Counted from the stretch's first letter, positions 11,306-23,764 are shown. The stretch: DNA of 64,000 nt from Astragalus membranaceus (GCA_039519185.1 CM076847.1:558001-622000); one strand, 5' to 3'. The notes: a model not told the origin generated them from the sequence alone. Numbers and translations are program-made.

Positions 11306-11699
11306 TTTGAAGAGCAATGTGCTACAAACATGGTTGTAGATTATTTTGTGGATTTTATTTTAATTAATGAACATGTAGATGTGCTACAAACATGGTTGTA
11401 GACTATTTTGTTTATATTTTTTGGATTTAGTTTATGTTTCTATATTTTGAGTATTAGTGACAATTGACACATGTAGATGATGAATGTGTTTAATGCATAT
11501 TACTATAAATTTAAAAAATTGATGTCTATTTTTTGTTAGTGTTACTATCTTATCTTATCCTTTTTATGTATGGTGCTTTAAATAATTGGCTTTAGTTTTA
11601 ATTCTTCTTAGTTTCTAATCACAAATAACTCTATCAAATAATTGATAACAATTAAATAAATGCAACAAGGCAACAGTTTGCTTATCAAAAAAAAAAAAA

Positions 11700-11988
11700 C
11701 AAGGCAACAGTTTTTAAACCGTGGTTTAAAATTTTAGGCCACACTTATTTATGTGTGGCAAATTGAAAACCGTGGCCGGAAACCAGACTAATAAACCGTC
11801 GCCTATTATCTAGCTCTGGCCACGGTTTCCAAAATTCGTGGCCTAATGTTAAAAAACCGTGGCCTGAAGGAGTAGGCAACGGCCACCTACCCCACGCCTC
11901 CAAAACCGTGGCCTAAAGTTTAGGCCACGTTTTTTTCACTTCTGGCCACGGTTTTTGGCCGTTGCCTAAACTACTTTTTGTTGTAGTG
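11700..11988. repeat. Right subterminal repeat region of CACTA 2
   Basis: At least eight copies of AAACCGTGGCC or its complement occur within 290 bp, in both orientations, ending at the terminal TTGTAGTG. They mirror the left end and are the likely binding sites of this family's transposase subunit. Confidence 0.8.
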
Positions 11989-11991
11989 TGG

Positions 11992-12476
11992 GTATAGGAA
12001 CTGTCAGACCTACTACTGTTACACTTCAATTAGCTGATAGATCTTTAGCTTATCCTGAAGGCATAATTGAAGATGTACTAATCAAAGTTGACAAGTTTGT
12101 TTTCCATGTAGATTTTGTTGTTCTTGACTTTGATGCAGATAAAGAAGTTCCCATCATACTAAGCAGGCCATTTTTAGCCGCTGGAAGGACCTTAATTGAT
12201 GTGCAAAAAGGGGAATTGACTATGAGGGTCAATGACCAGGAAGTGAAGTTCAATGTTCTGAATGCTATGAAGTATCCAGATCCAAGGACTGAAGAATTCT
12301 CCTTTGTTATCTCTCTTGATCAAGTGGTCCAGAAACACTTTCACAAGCAACAAGACCACTTGGGCAGAATTTTTGATGAAAATGAGAAGACAGAACTTGT
12401 AGAACAGGGAGCCATTCAACAGGAACCAAAATTCAGAGAAGCTTGGGTAAAAAAATATGAGTCACTAGATATTTAA
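11992..12476 (+). pseudogene. Aspartic protease of element A, second part
   Basis: After the CACTA insertion the frame continues VRPTTVTLQLADRSLAYPEG, then DVLIKVDKF, FVVLDFDADKEVPIILSRPF and LAAGRTLIDVQKGELTMRV. This is the C-terminal half of the Athila-type retropepsin, including the ILSRPFLA(A/T)GR motif. It stays open to a TAA at 12474-12476. The linker to reverse transcriptase continues in another frame. Confidence 0.85.
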
Positions 12477-12524
12477 AACTCAAGCCTCAAGAAGAATGTT
12501 CCCTCCATTGAACAACCACCTTCC

Positions 12525-13560
12525 TTGGAGCTTAAGGAATTACCTAAGCATCTCAAATATGACTATTTAGGGGAAAATGACACTCTTCCAGTGATCATTG
12601 CTTCTGATCTCACACAAGGTCAGGAACTTGATCTCATTACTACCTTAAAGAGGCATAAGAAAGCTATAGCATGGCAGATGGCAGACATCAAGGGAATCAG
12701 TCCAACAGTCTGCATGCACAGAATAGTTTTAGATGAAAATGCTAGAAATAGCATTGAGGGGCAGAGAAGACTTAACCCTATCATGAAGGAGGTGGTTAAA
12801 AAAGAAATTATCAAATGGTTGGATGCTGGCATTATCTATCCAATTTCTGACAGTGCTTGGGTGAGTCCAGTATAGTGTGTTCCCAAGAAGGGAGGAGTTA
12901 CTGTTATAGCAAATGATAAAAATGAGCTGATTCCAACAAGAACAGTGACAGGATGGAGGATATGCATGGACTACAGGAAGCTTAATAAGGCTACCAAAAA
13001 GGATCACTTCCCTCTACTCTTCATTGATCAGATGCTAGACAGGCTTGCAGGCAAAGAATTCTACTGCTTCTTAGATGGCTACTCTGGCTACAACCAAATA
13101 GCCATATTGCCTGAAGATCAAGAGAAAACAACATTCACATGTCCTTATGGGACATTTGCTTTCAGAAGAATGCCATTTGGGCCGTGCAATGCCCCTGCTA
13201 CCTTTCAGAGATGCATGATGGCAACATTTTCAGACTTCATTGAATAATCCATGGAGGTCTTCATGGATGACTTCTCTGTGTTTGGAGAAGAGTTTCAAAA
13301 CTGTCTGCTCAATTTAGAAGAAATCCTGGTGAGATGTGAAAAAACCAACTTAGTCTTGAATTGGGAAAAGTGTCATTTCATGGTCCAAGAAGGTATTGTT
13401 TTGGCTCACAAAATCTCCAAAAGAGGATTGGAAGTAGATAAAGCCAAAATAGAGGTCATTGACAAGCTTCCTCCACCAGCAACTGTTAAAGGTGTTAGAA
13501 GTTTCTTAGGCCATGCTGGATTTTACAGAAGATTCATCAATGATTTCTCCAAAATATCAA
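12525..13560 (+). pseudogene. Reverse transcriptase of element A (broken)
   Basis: The palm and finger regions of a Ty3/gypsy reverse transcriptase are readable: RRLNPIMKEVVKKEIIKWLD, AGIIYPISDSAWVSPV, GWRICMDYRKLNKATKKDHF, FLDGYSGYNQI and RRMPFGPCNAPATFQRCMM. The catalytic motif VFMDDFSVFG is at about 13258-13284. It is interrupted by a TAG at 12873-12875 (relatives read SPVQ) and a TAA near 13246, where a lysine is expected before SMEVFMDD. Both aspartates of the YXDD-equivalent remain. It lies between protease and RNase H in normal gypsy order. Confidence 0.92.
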
Positions 13561-14046
13561 AGCCATTGTGTCAGCTGTTACAGCATGACACACCCTTTAT
13601 CTTTGATGAATCATGTCAACAAGCATTCCAGAAACTAAAGACAGCCTTGGTCACGGCACCAATCATTGTGACACCTGACTGGAACAAGCCTTTTGAGCTC
13701 ATGTGTGATGCTAGTGATTATGTTGTAGGAGCTGTCCTAGGGCAAAGGTATGATAAAGTATTCCATTCCATTTATTATGCTAGCAAAACACTTGTAGAAG
13801 CTCAATTAAATTATAGTCACTGAAAAAGAATTGTTAGCTGTAGTGTTTGCATTTGATAAATTCAGATCATACTTGGTGGACACAAAGGTCATTGTTTATA
13901 CAGACCATTCAGCCATCAAGTATTTCATTTCAAAAAAAGATGCAAAACCTAGGCTAATAAGATGGGTTCTCCTCCTCCAAGAATTTGATTTGGAAATTCG
14001 TGATAAAAAGGGGGTGGAGAACCAAGTTGCTGACCATTTTGTCTAG
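13561..14046 (+). pseudogene. RNase H of element A (broken)
   Basis: The tether and RNase H region reads PFELMCDASDYVVGAVLGQR, then a one-base slip near 13821 followed by EKELLAVVFAFDKFRSYL, YTDHSAIKYFISKKDAKPRL and EFDLEIRDKKGVENQVADH. It ends at a TAG at 14044-14046. These are the conserved blocks of the gypsy RNase H (CDAS...GAVLGQ; TDHSALKYL; DKKGxENxVADHLS). RNase H would degrade the RNA strand of the hybrid; this copy is frameshifted. Confidence 0.88.
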
Positions 14047-14368
14047 GATAGAAGGTGATAATGCAGGTACACAAGGATTAGAGATCATGGAGAACTTCCC
14101 TGATGAGAAGCTGCTAACTGTCAGTATAGCAACATCCAATGCTATAGCACTTGATGCTATAACACCTTGGTTTGCAGATATAGTCAATTACCTTGTTAGC
14201 AGGGTTGTGCCACCAAATCTGACTTACCAGCAAAGAAAGAAGTTTCTCCATGATATTAAAAAGTATTATTGGGATGAGCCCTACCTTTATAAAGAGTGTC
14301 CAGACCAATTGATAAGAAGATGTCTTGCAGAAGAAGAGCAGCATCCAGTGCTACAGCAGTGTCATTAG
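14047..14368 (+). pseudogene. Integrase N-terminal remnant of element A
   Basis: In a shifted frame this encodes the linker and the start of the integrase zinc-binding region: WFADIVNYLVS, QRKKFLHDIKKYYWDEPYLY and CPDQLIRRCL, ending near a histidine-stop. The HHCC domain is only begun, and the catalytic DDE core and C-terminal part are missing, which implies a large internal deletion before 14369. Two palindromic TGCTATAGCA-type units at 14140-14164 are translated as NAIAL and DAIT. Confidence 0.8.
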
Positions 14369-15073
14369 AAGCTAAGTTTGGGGGAGCATCGGTTATATTA
14401 AGGCCAGGCTCAAAAACTTAAGAAGGTTAGTGTAACTCAGTTGTGCCAAAAATTGTAGCATGCTATAGCATCTCCTTAAAACAAAAATGTTGTGACTGTG
14501 CCCAAAAGGCCAAAAAAAAGGAGCATAATACTGGAGTTCAGCAAGGGATTCTATAGCACAAAAGTCATCAAACATAAGCAGAAATCTGTACCCATAACAT
14601 CAAATGCTATAGCACCTCATGCTATAGCATTAATACCATTCATTTCTCTTAGTTCAGTACGCTGACCACTGTCTGAAATGCCTAAATCAAGCCCTTTGTT
14701 GTGCTTTTAAGACCCTCAAGTATTTTGTGAAAATTGTTAGTCTACTCTCTCTTTTGAACTCTTCTTGACACACTCAAAAGAAGGCCATTCTCTCCTAGGC
14801 TAAGTGAAATTCTGAACCTGGCTAGAAATGGGACTAAGTTTAAAGGTCACACACTCACTTTGGGCAGTAATAACTCTGGATGGTGTGAAAAACAATGATT
14901 TGTGTGAGTGGATCTGAAATGTTAGCCAAATCAAGAGCATGTTTTGAAGGTTTGTAACTTGGGGAAGAACTGACTTGGTTCTGATGTTTTTTTTATATAA
15001 GAAGGTATCTTGGCATGATTGTTTAGTTAGTTTTGCTTGTCTTTTTGTCATTGCTTAGGGACAAGCAATGGTT
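14369..15073 (+). other. 3' untranslated region of element A
   Basis: There is no coding potential. TGCTATAGCA occurs at 14461-14470, 14605-14614 and 14620-14629, the last two exactly 15 bp apart. A block ending gacaagcaatggttcaag precedes the polypurine tract, as in the other Athila-like elements here. Confidence 0.7.
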
Positions 15074-15087
15074 CAAGTTTGGGGGTG
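15074..15087 (+). other. Polypurine tract of element A
   Basis: The sequence caagtttgggggtg immediately precedes the 3' LTR start TGATAAC. The same tract occurs, inverted, next to the LTR of element B at 47771-47785. Confidence 0.85.
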
Positions 15088-15175
15088 TGATAACTCTCCA
15101 TTTGTAGAGTTATTTATGCACTTCTCTTCATAAATCATTGTGATTTTGCATGCTTAGACTAAGAATTATGTAAAT
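15088..15175 (+). repeat. 3' LTR of element A, piece 1
   Basis: It matches 2995-3082 of the 5' LTR, including the terminal inverted repeat ATAACTCT/AGAGTTAT. It is cut at taaat (15171-15175), the duplicated target of the next element. The LTR resumes at 21008. Confidence 0.9.
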
Positions 15176-16435
15176 TGTTGCATTAAAAACACACTTAGAG
15201 CAAGTGTACTCTTTCGCAAAAGTAGTATAAAAGATTATCGTATCCACAGGGACTAATTAACAAGTACCAAACTAGTCGAGATTATTTATTGTTAGACGAA
15301 CCAATAGTTCGATGATTATAGAAACAAAATAGAAATAACTAAATAACTAGAATTAAAATACTAGATTTAATAAATGGGGAGAGGTCTAGGGTCACGGTTT
15401 CACTTGCAAGCTTTGATTCCCCTATGTCTAATTCCTACTTGAATTCCTTTATTTTATTTAATTACCAATCCCTTTACTAAAACTATTAATCCGTTTGGTC
15501 ATTCGCGATTAATATTCTTTTTCCTAAACTAACCCTTGTTTGGTCATGCAAGAATTTAAATTTAAGAAAAGCATAAAGAGCAAAAAGGTTGAATGATTGG
15601 AAGACTAAATTATGGTTTGGTCATGCCCTAATTATAGCCCCAATTATCCTATAGGTCCACCAACTAATTGCAGTACGGTCGCTGATCAACTAATTGATTA
15701 TAAACATGCAAAAGGTAGCTAATCCTAATTATGTGATAAAAACAATAGGACAATATTAATTAAAATAAAAACAGGAATTCAAACCAGAAATTAGAACATA
15801 AAAAGGTCTCTAAACATGCAAGATCCACCTAAGACCCTAGAAGAGGATTTAGCTATCCAAAATCATAAAGAACAATAAAATAGAAATTAGAGTCATGGAT
15901 TACAGAGATAAAAATAACCCGGAAATTAGAGAAATTATTATTATTCTGGGTCTCCAGTCTCCTTTTTCTGCTCCAAAGCTCTATCACAGTGTCAATAACG
16001 GGTACCAAAAACCTACTCCTCTCCTTGCCGGCGTCACTTTTGGTGCGCGGCTATTGTTGCTGCGTTACTTTCTTGCATTCAGGCTCCTCTCTGGTGTCTG
16101 CGGCACCTTTTTTTATATTGTGCGGCTACTGTTTCTTTTTATTCTTCTAATTGATGATGCGTTCCTCCCTTCTTATTCACGTTCCAGCCTTCTTTTTATA
16201 TTAGAAGCATAGGGTTTTCAATGCAAACCTTCAATATGGGCTCAACCTTCAATATGGGCTCCCTTACTAATTCCTTATGGTCCAACACTCCAATTCCACA
16301 TGGGCTGACTTTATCTTTCATTCTTATGTGGGTTTCTTGCTCCAATTGGCCATGGGCCAATGTATTAGTGCTAACACTTGCAATTGGGCCTTATGCCTTT
16401 TTTTCTTTCCATTCTCTTTGCTTTTATTTGCCAAG

Positions 16436-16491
<56 letters not shown>

Positions 16492-16659
16492 AATACATAT
16501 AAAGTGACTTAAAATTGGACTTTAATTCTTCTTTTCATATTTTCTTCCCTTCTGCAAAATAAAGAGCAAATTATATCAATAATTTATATAACTAGTAATA
16601 ATTGCACAAAAAATGATCCAAAAGTGTTTCTAAAAAATGTATTTAAGTGGAGTTTATCA
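15176..16659 (-). repeat. LTR (3' in element sense) of the 15176-21002 element
   Basis: 1484 bp, nearly identical to 19449-21002. It contains (CA)n(TA)n at about 16438-16490 with roughly 17 CA units, against about 48 in its partner. The open frame at 15895-16212 is present in both LTRs but matches nothing I recognise. Confidence 0.9.
16438..16490. repeat. (CA)n(TA)n microsatellite, short allele
   Basis: About 17 CA units are followed by about 9 TA units inside the LTR. The equivalent tract in the partner LTR (20697-20830) is nearly three times longer. Confidence 0.95.
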
Positions 16660-18180
16660 ACTCCCCCACACTTAACTTTTGCTTGTCCTCAAGCAAATTT
16701 CCTGGCTCAATAAAATTTTTGAATGAATAATAGAGACAGCCAAACGAGGGACCCAAAATTGGAAGTAACAATGACAGACAATAGACATTATAGCACATAT
16801 GAGGTGTCAAAAGGTTGCCCAATTAGAGGCTCAAGTCCCGGAAGAATACATTTCTGTGAACAAAGGCATTCGCTCACAATCTCTCTAAGTGTTTAGGGAC
16901 TAGGGAAAATATACACTCAAGTTTCCACAAAATGCACATTACCATAATCTTGTAATTTGACCAAATCTCCACTAAATAGTTCACATGCATGCAAAAGATC
17001 GGGTGTTAAGGGTTGTAATGGGGCTAGGGTGAATTCATGTAGGATAGGAAATAAGAAAGAAGGGATAATCAAATGGCTAAAAACAGGAAATGAATAGTAA
17101 CATTTGAAATCAATTATGGAGCTCCTATCTATTTTACAATTTTAGCCCAAACTCCAAATTAATTCTATTTCCTTCTTCACTCTTTTTCTATTGAGTAGAT
17201 CTTTTTGATTTGCCTTTTTTCTTGAGTAGGCCCTTTCATTTTTTTTTTTGATTTGCCCTTTGGCTCTTTCATTCTTTTGATGTGCATTTTCCTCCTTGTT
17301 GCTTTTCATTTTTTTTTGGAGGAAAAGGTAAGTACATGATTCACTCTTTTTTTTTTCTGACAAGATAGACAACTAAAGAATAGGACAAAATTTCAGTCCT
17401 AACAAAATAGACAACTAAAAATATAGGACGAAATTGTAATTTTCAATAGTTGCTCCACATTTAATTCCAAATGGTTACCACAAGCAAAAAAAAGAGAAAA
17501 ATTATATCTGGGTACCAAAGAAAAAAAATTAAGCTCAAAGGGGGCAACTAAGGAATAAATTCAACAAACAACTCTGAGGTCAGAAAAATACCTAAATTAC
17601 CCAAACCTTTTTACATGATGCAAATCAATTTTCGCCTTGAAATGGTCAAAAGACAAATTCTAGAATGTAGCAATTTGGGAAACACACTCATAGAAAGAAA
17701 AGGGGTAAAAGTTTATGATTTAATATCAATCCCCTTATGAAGGCTCAAATCTCACCTTTAGAAGCTAGTTCACAAAAAGTACTCAACAGGGACAAATGCT
17801 AATTATCAGCTTCCTAAGGACATCCTCACAGTTACAATTAAGCACAAGTCTGTCAAGTAAATTAATTATGGGATCCCCTAAAGGCAAAATCTCTATTTTT
17901 TTTTTCAACTTGAAGCATAAGTCGCTAAATAAGCCAGAAAAAATGCTATCAACATATACAGTGGGTATGTGCATTAATAGAGATGAATTGACAAAGTTAA
18001 ACTCTCCCCCCCCCCCACACTAGCATAAAGCATGGTCCTCAATGCAAAATATCAAACTGGCACAAAAATAAATAAATGAGAGAGTAAGAGTGACTTCCCT
18101 GAGAGAGCTTGTAGTCCGAGCTTATTCCTAAAAATAAAATGAAACAAATTAAAAGTAAAAATAACTGAAAATAAAACACA
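16660..18180 (-). other. Non-coding interior of the 15176-21002 element
   Basis: It begins with the inverted polypurine tract and the conserved cttgtcctcaag block, then continues AT-rich with no open frame of note. A C-run precedes cacactagcat near 18005. I see nothing coding here. Confidence 0.6.
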
Positions 18181-18230
18181 GGTTGCCTCCTGCGAAGCGC
18201 TTGTTTAACGTCGTGAGCCTGACGATAGTT
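18181..18230 (-). other. Conserved GGAGGCAACC block
   Basis: On the minus strand this reads gttaaacaagcgcttcgc followed by aggaggcaacc. Closely similar blocks, with agcgct and gggaggcaaccc, occur twice in element B at about 49434-49470 and 50335-50372. Each time the block lies just downstream of the gag-like or proline-rich frame. I recognise it as a widespread block in plant Athila-like elements but know of no function. Confidence 0.6.
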
Positions 18231-18235
18231 AGTGC

Positions 18236-19267
18236 TTAATCAGGTGGCTCTCCAAGAGCAAATTTAACATCTAACGGAGTACACCTTCTTAGCTTTCTAA
18301 CAATGTGGTTCACATTATTCTTTCTTTTTCCACGTGGTGGATGAACTTCAAAGGATGGTGAAATTTTTATTTTATCTCCATCCACCATTATGCTGGGATC
18401 CTGCAAAATAAGACTTTTTTCCAAAAGGTCCTGCATCTTTAATTCACTAAATATGTTAGTTTCAACCACATCATCAAAATAAGGAGAAGTTAAAGAAGAG
18501 AAAATTTCATTGGAATTTAAAGCTTTAATAACATCATCTTCTTTACCACTCCTCAAAGTTACCTTTCCCCGATGAACCTCAATCACATCATCACCAATGG
18601 TTAAAACAATTTGCCCAAAAATTTGGGCTTTCTCCTCTTTCTTGAAATCAAGAACCAATGGATCTTTCTCATTCTCCTCACAACCGCTCTCATTAATAGG
18701 ATATTTTGTTTCAATATGACTCCCTTCAGTAGGAGCTACTATTTTGATTTGACTCCCTTTAGTAAGAGTCTCCTCATCTTTCTTGAGAGCTTCTTCCTCC
18801 AAATTATATTCCATGGAGACAACTTCATCTCTCGTAGGAATACTTTCTTTGTATTGCTCAGCTTCTTTATTTTGGGTCGACTTAGTTTGTGAAGGAGTTT
18901 CTTGGGCCTCTTGAGATAACAAAGCAATGAGACTTGAGATTTGACAATTCAGGCTTCCAAATTCGTTGTTCATGGCTCTAATTTGGCTCTCCAAGCTTTC
19001 AAAATTTTCATGTGTCTGCTGCATAAATTTGGCCAAGACCTCATTGACATCCGACTTTTCCTCCTCTTGCCTTTGCACTTGTAGTGACTCATAATTATCC
19101 CAGTGGGAGGAATAAGGAGGTGGCTCATAGTCATCCCAATAGTCTGAATAAGGTTCATAAGGAGGAGGAGAAATTTGAATCTGGCATTGAGACATATACC
19201 AATATGACTTCTCTAAATTTTTTTGTGCCTCTGCCTCTCTAATGTAATCTCCAATTGTCTTAACCAT
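18236..19267 (-). CDS. Gag-derived ORF of non-autonomous LTR element, 343 aa
   Basis: An uninterrupted minus-strand frame starts 160 bp downstream of the primer site. Its N-terminus is tyrosine/proline-rich (repeated DYWDDYEPPPYS-like strings). It is followed by a predicted coiled segment (KFMQQTHENFESLESQIRAM), an acidic centre, and a KVTLRSGKE motif about two thirds along. The coiled segment plus LRSGKE resembles the C-terminal half of Athila gag (element A has VKVISLRNGKDLKG in the same place). The capsid core and zinc knuckle are absent. It is far longer than chance in this AT-rich interior, which suggests the frame was kept while the element was moving. Its function is unknown; a role in RNA recognition by a helper's particle is only a guess. 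Confidence 0.6.
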   Translation of the reverse strand: MVKTIGDYIREAEAQKNLEKSYWYMSQCQIQISPPPYEPYSDYWDDYEPPPYSSHWDNYESLQVQRQEEEKSDVNEVLAKFMQQTHENFESLESQIRAMNNEFGSLNCQISSLIALLSQEAQETPSQTKSTQNKEAEQYKESIPTRDEVVSMEYNLEEEALKKDEETLTKGSQIKIVAPTEGSHIETKYPINESGCEENEKDPLVLDFKKEEKAQIFGQIVLTIGDDVIEVHRGKVTLRSGKEDDVIKALNSNEIFSSLTSPYFDDVVETNIFSELKMQDLLEKSLILQDPSIMVDGDKIKISPSFEVHPPRGKRKNNVNHIVRKLRRCTPLDVKFALGEPPD

Positions 19268-19424
19268 GATTTAAACTTTTATCTGCAAAAAAGGTGAACT
19301 GCAGCGGTCTCTTGGGAAAGTATTAGCACCTTTTTATATATGTATATTTTTTGATAAGATAAAAAAAAACAAAATTTAAAATTAAAGCAAAAAAAATCTC
19401 TTTCGTTTAATATTGCTAAATTAA

Positions 19425-19442
19425 TCCCCGGCAACGGCGCCA
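19425..19442 (-). other. Primer-binding site of the 15176-21002 element
   Basis: On the minus strand this is TGGCGCCGTTGCCGGGGA, identical to the site of element A, and it lies 6 nt from the LTR that begins at 19449. It fixes the element's orientation as minus. Confidence 0.88.
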
Positions 19443-19448
19443 AAAACT

Positions 19449-21002
<1,554 letters not shown>

Positions 21003-21007
21003 TAAAT

Positions 21008-21074
21008 ATTTGTGTCTAATTAGGAAAAAGGGAATTAAGATCTGAATTGGAATATATTTGGCACAAATGGTGCC
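21008..21074 (+). repeat. 3' LTR of element A, piece 2
   Basis: atttgtgtctaattagg through cacaaatggtgcc matches 5' LTR positions of about 3083-3150. It is bounded on the left by the TAAAT duplication and on the right by GTGCC, the target of the Ogre-type element. The LTR resumes at 32154. Confidence 0.88.
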
Positions 21075-22040
21075 TGTAATACCCTAATTTTGTCCGATCA
21101 TAATTGAGAGATTTTATTTATTAAAAATAATAATCTTTTTTATGTCATGTATTATTTTCTTGTATTTATTGCTATGGGTTTTAATCATCAAAAAATATAT
21201 TAATTAGGAGTAAAGAAACAAAAAATAAGCAAGAAGGAAATAGGGGGGGGTCTATTAAAAAATAATAAGGTGCTGTCATGGAAGCCCAACCCAACAAAAA
21301 AAAAACCCCTAGCCAATTCGCATGGCCCAACCCCAACAAAAAAAAAACCACTAACCCACAACCCACAACCCATAACCCAACTCACACACTCCTCACTCCC
21401 TCCTCTCCTAACCCTAATTCGCCACCCACTCACCAAAAAACCCTAAAAAAAAAAATTTTTACTTCCCCCCTAACCCTAAAACTTGACCACATTCACTCTC
21501 CCCCTTTTACCCAAAAATCAACCACATTCACCCCTATTATCCCATGGTCAAAGTCGACCCACTCCCCTTTATTCCCTCCTTGGAACTCTCAATCCCACTT
21601 CCCCATTTTTCCCTTCCCCACACACTCAACCCTAGCTCACTCTCACACACAAACCTCTCTTTCTCTCTCTCAAACCTACGGCCCTCACTCTCCCTCTCTC
21701 ACACTCAACTTTCCTTTCTCTCTTCTCCCACCCACACTCAACCTTCACTTCATCCTCTCCTTTCCCCCTCACCCCACGGCTCTCCTCTCACTCTCACACA
21801 CTCACACACTCATTTTCTTTTCTCTTCACACACTCATCCATTCCTCTCCCTATCACACACTTCACACATGGCACTCTCTTCTCCATGCCCATACCTTCGA
21901 CCATCATCTCCCCTCATCTCACATGTCTTCTTTTATTTTCCCCTTCAACAACTCCCCCCAAACCTCCATCATATCAAAAAGTCATCATCACTATCCAAGA
22001 GTGGATGAAGAAGCAAAATCGAAGGAAGCAAGTTTTTTTG

Positions 22041-22050
22041 TATAAATAGG
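22041..22050 (+). promoter_or_regulatory. Putative TATA box of the Ogre-type LTR
   Basis: tataaatagg in a 2.7-kb LTR, identical in the other LTR near 30443-30452, with the rest of the LTR downstream as R-U5. This is inferred from sequence only; no transcript start is known. Confidence 0.4.
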
Positions 22051-22912
22051 GGTCCTTACCTTAGAAGGGGCTACGAATCACTCTTAGAAAAAAAGGGGAA
22101 AAATCTTCTAAAAAAACTAGGGTTTCAAAGAGAGAAAGAAATTTTTTTTAGAGTTTCTTTTAGAAAATTTTCTTCCCCTTCTTTTCTTCCTTCTCAGTTT
22201 TTTTTAGTTTAAAATTTTGTTGTATTGAGAGATCCGAAGAAAAAAAGCTTGGATTGGTTCAAGGTACAAAATGTAATAATTCATAATATTGTTGCTTTTT
22301 TGTAATTTTTTTAGTTATTGTAATTTTGTCCATATTATCATTGCCATTTTTATTTTTATTATTGTTGTTCACGTTTTTTTTAAAAAAATATTAGTTGCTG
22401 TTTTTTTTATATAAATATTAGTTATTGACTTTTTTATAAATATTAGTTGATGTTTTTATAAATATTGGTTGTTTTTTTTTTATTATTGCTGTTTTTTTTT
22501 AGTTTAAGTTGCTGTTTTTATAGATATATATATGTGTGTTTTTGATATTGCAATTTTTGGATTAAAAGAAAGTGAAAAAAAATGTTGTGCTTTTTTTAAT
22601 TAAATTATTCTAATTTTCGGATTAAATAGAAGTAAAAAAAAATGTTGTTTTTTTTTAATAAATGGTTACTAATTTTCGGAGTAAAAATAAACCTAAAAAA
22701 AAAGTGTTAAAAAATGTATTCCTTTTTTTTACTAATTTTCGGATTTAAAAATAAACCTTTAAAAAAAACAAAAGAATTTTTCTCCATAATCCGTTTTCAA
22801 AATACCACTTGTTTAGTCTAGGTTTTTTTTAGAAAAAAAAGCGCTTCGAGAATCACGTGTTCTAGAGTCATATAGAAAAAAGTAAAAATAAACCAATCAA
22901 TCGTTTTTTTTT

Positions 22913-23064
22913 AGCGTCAAAACGCTATTTGCACCCCCGGCATCCTTTTTTTAAAAAAAAAAGCGCCAAAACGCTATTTGAACCCCCGGCAACCGTTTTT
23001 TTTTTAGCGTCAAAACGCTATTTGCACCCCCGGTGACCCTTTTTCTTTCTAGCGTCAAAACGCT
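22913..23064. repeat. Four hairpin motifs AGCGTCAAAACGCT in the LTR
   Basis: Copies at 22913-22926, 22962-22975, 23006-23019 and 23051-23064 are spaced 49, 44 and 45 bp. Each is a perfect or near-perfect inverted repeat. The same four occur in the 3' LTR between about 31317 and 31470. Confidence 0.85.
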
Positions 23065-23745
23065 ATTCACACCTCCCTTCTAATACAACTCCTCTATTAT
23101 TTGCACCCCCCTTTTATCACCTACTCCGCTTTTATTCACAACGTGATGCTTCCGAACCGTTCTTTTTTTTTTCTTTCGAAAAATCGAATTCGCGCAAAAA
23201 AATAGGTTGTCTATAGCGGTCACTCTGGGCCTTGCTTGTTTGAACGCTATAAATACCTTCTTTTCCGAATAAGCCATTAATGACGACCACTCTGGATTTA
23301 TCCGTTTGGTCACCATGAGCGGCCTCTAGTTTTCCCAAACTTTTCAAAAAAAATAAAAAAAATACCAACACACAAATATTTTCTACCCGAGAACTACGTA
23401 GCTTTGATTTCTCCATCGCACCCGGAGATACGTAGGAGCGGGGGCCCACTCCTGTCAAGCGCAAAAAACTAAATTTTTTATTAAGTCTTCCTTTCCGTTT
23501 TTTTTAAATAATAAAAAGGGTAAATTAAAATGTTTTCTTTAAACTAATTTTTTTCTACACATTAAATTAAAAGGTAACCTTTTTTTAGGATGTTGCGGGG
23601 TGCTAGTACCTTCCCCGCACTTAATCGACCCCCGAACCCAAAAACGAAGGTTTTTTCAATGTTTTCCTAAAAATAAATATTGATGGCGGCTCCATTGTTC
23701 AAAACAACGAAGGATCCCTCCTCCGGATTTTTCGGTCGCTACAGC

Positions 23746-23764
23746 TGGCGACTTCACTGGGGAC
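23746..23764 (+). other. Primer-binding site of the Ogre-type element
   Basis: TGGCGACTTCACTGGGGAC begins 3 nt after the 5' LTR. It differs from the Athila-like primer site but resembles the TGGCGACT(C)C(A/G)CTGGGGA sites of Tat/Ogre elements, usually assigned to tRNA-Arg. The assignment is from family knowledge. Confidence 0.75.

Larger units (their letters stand above)
6611..11988 (+). mobile_element. CACTA element 2 carrying kinesin gene fragments (TSD TGG)
   Basis: It begins CACTACAACATTTTTGGC and ends TTTTTGTTGTAGTG. The 3-bp TSD is TGG at 6608-6610 and 11989-11991. Subterminal repeats at both ends are variants of AAACCGTGGCC / GGCCACGGTTT, unlike the TCCGCCG repeats of the other two CACTA elements. 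Inside, left to right, are a CT-rich leader, a short kinesin-7-like exon, a four-exon piece of a kinesin-4 gene with its introns, and a degenerate piece of the DNA-binding CACTA transposase gene. No catalytic transposase remains, so it is non-autonomous. It splits the protease region of element A. Confidence 0.93.
21075..23743 (+). repeat. 5' LTR of the Ogre-type element
   Basis: Starts TGTAATACCC and ends CGGTCGCTACA. It is CT-rich early and T-rich later. AGCGTCAAAACGCT, a 5-bp-stem hairpin, occurs at 22913, 22962 (one base changed), 23006 and 23051, each followed by a ttgcacccccgg-like stretch. A TATA-like tataaatagg at 22041-22050 may mark the promoter. The 154-codon frame at 21544-22008 is proline/serine-rich by composition. 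Confidence 0.92.

Noticed and set aside
12662..12671. Palindrome-like gctatagcat in the reverse transcriptase region
   Set aside because: It encodes part of a conserved KKAIAWQMADIKGI segment and lacks the leading T and a 15-bp partner, so chance plus protein constraint explains it.
21400..21480. CCCTAA-like telomere repeats
   Set aside because: Only scattered ccctaa words in a CT-rich LTR, not a regular array; the same words recur in the other LTR.
21544..22008. 154-codon frame, present again unchanged at 29947-30411
   Set aside because: It lies in the LTR of the Ogre-type element, so its duplication is just the LTR pair. The Pro/Ser/His-rich peptide follows from CT-rich composition.
23080..23464. 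Minus-strand frames of 78-110 codons
   Set aside because: They lie in the LTR, recur at 31522-31870 because the LTR is duplicated, and have no recognisable motif.
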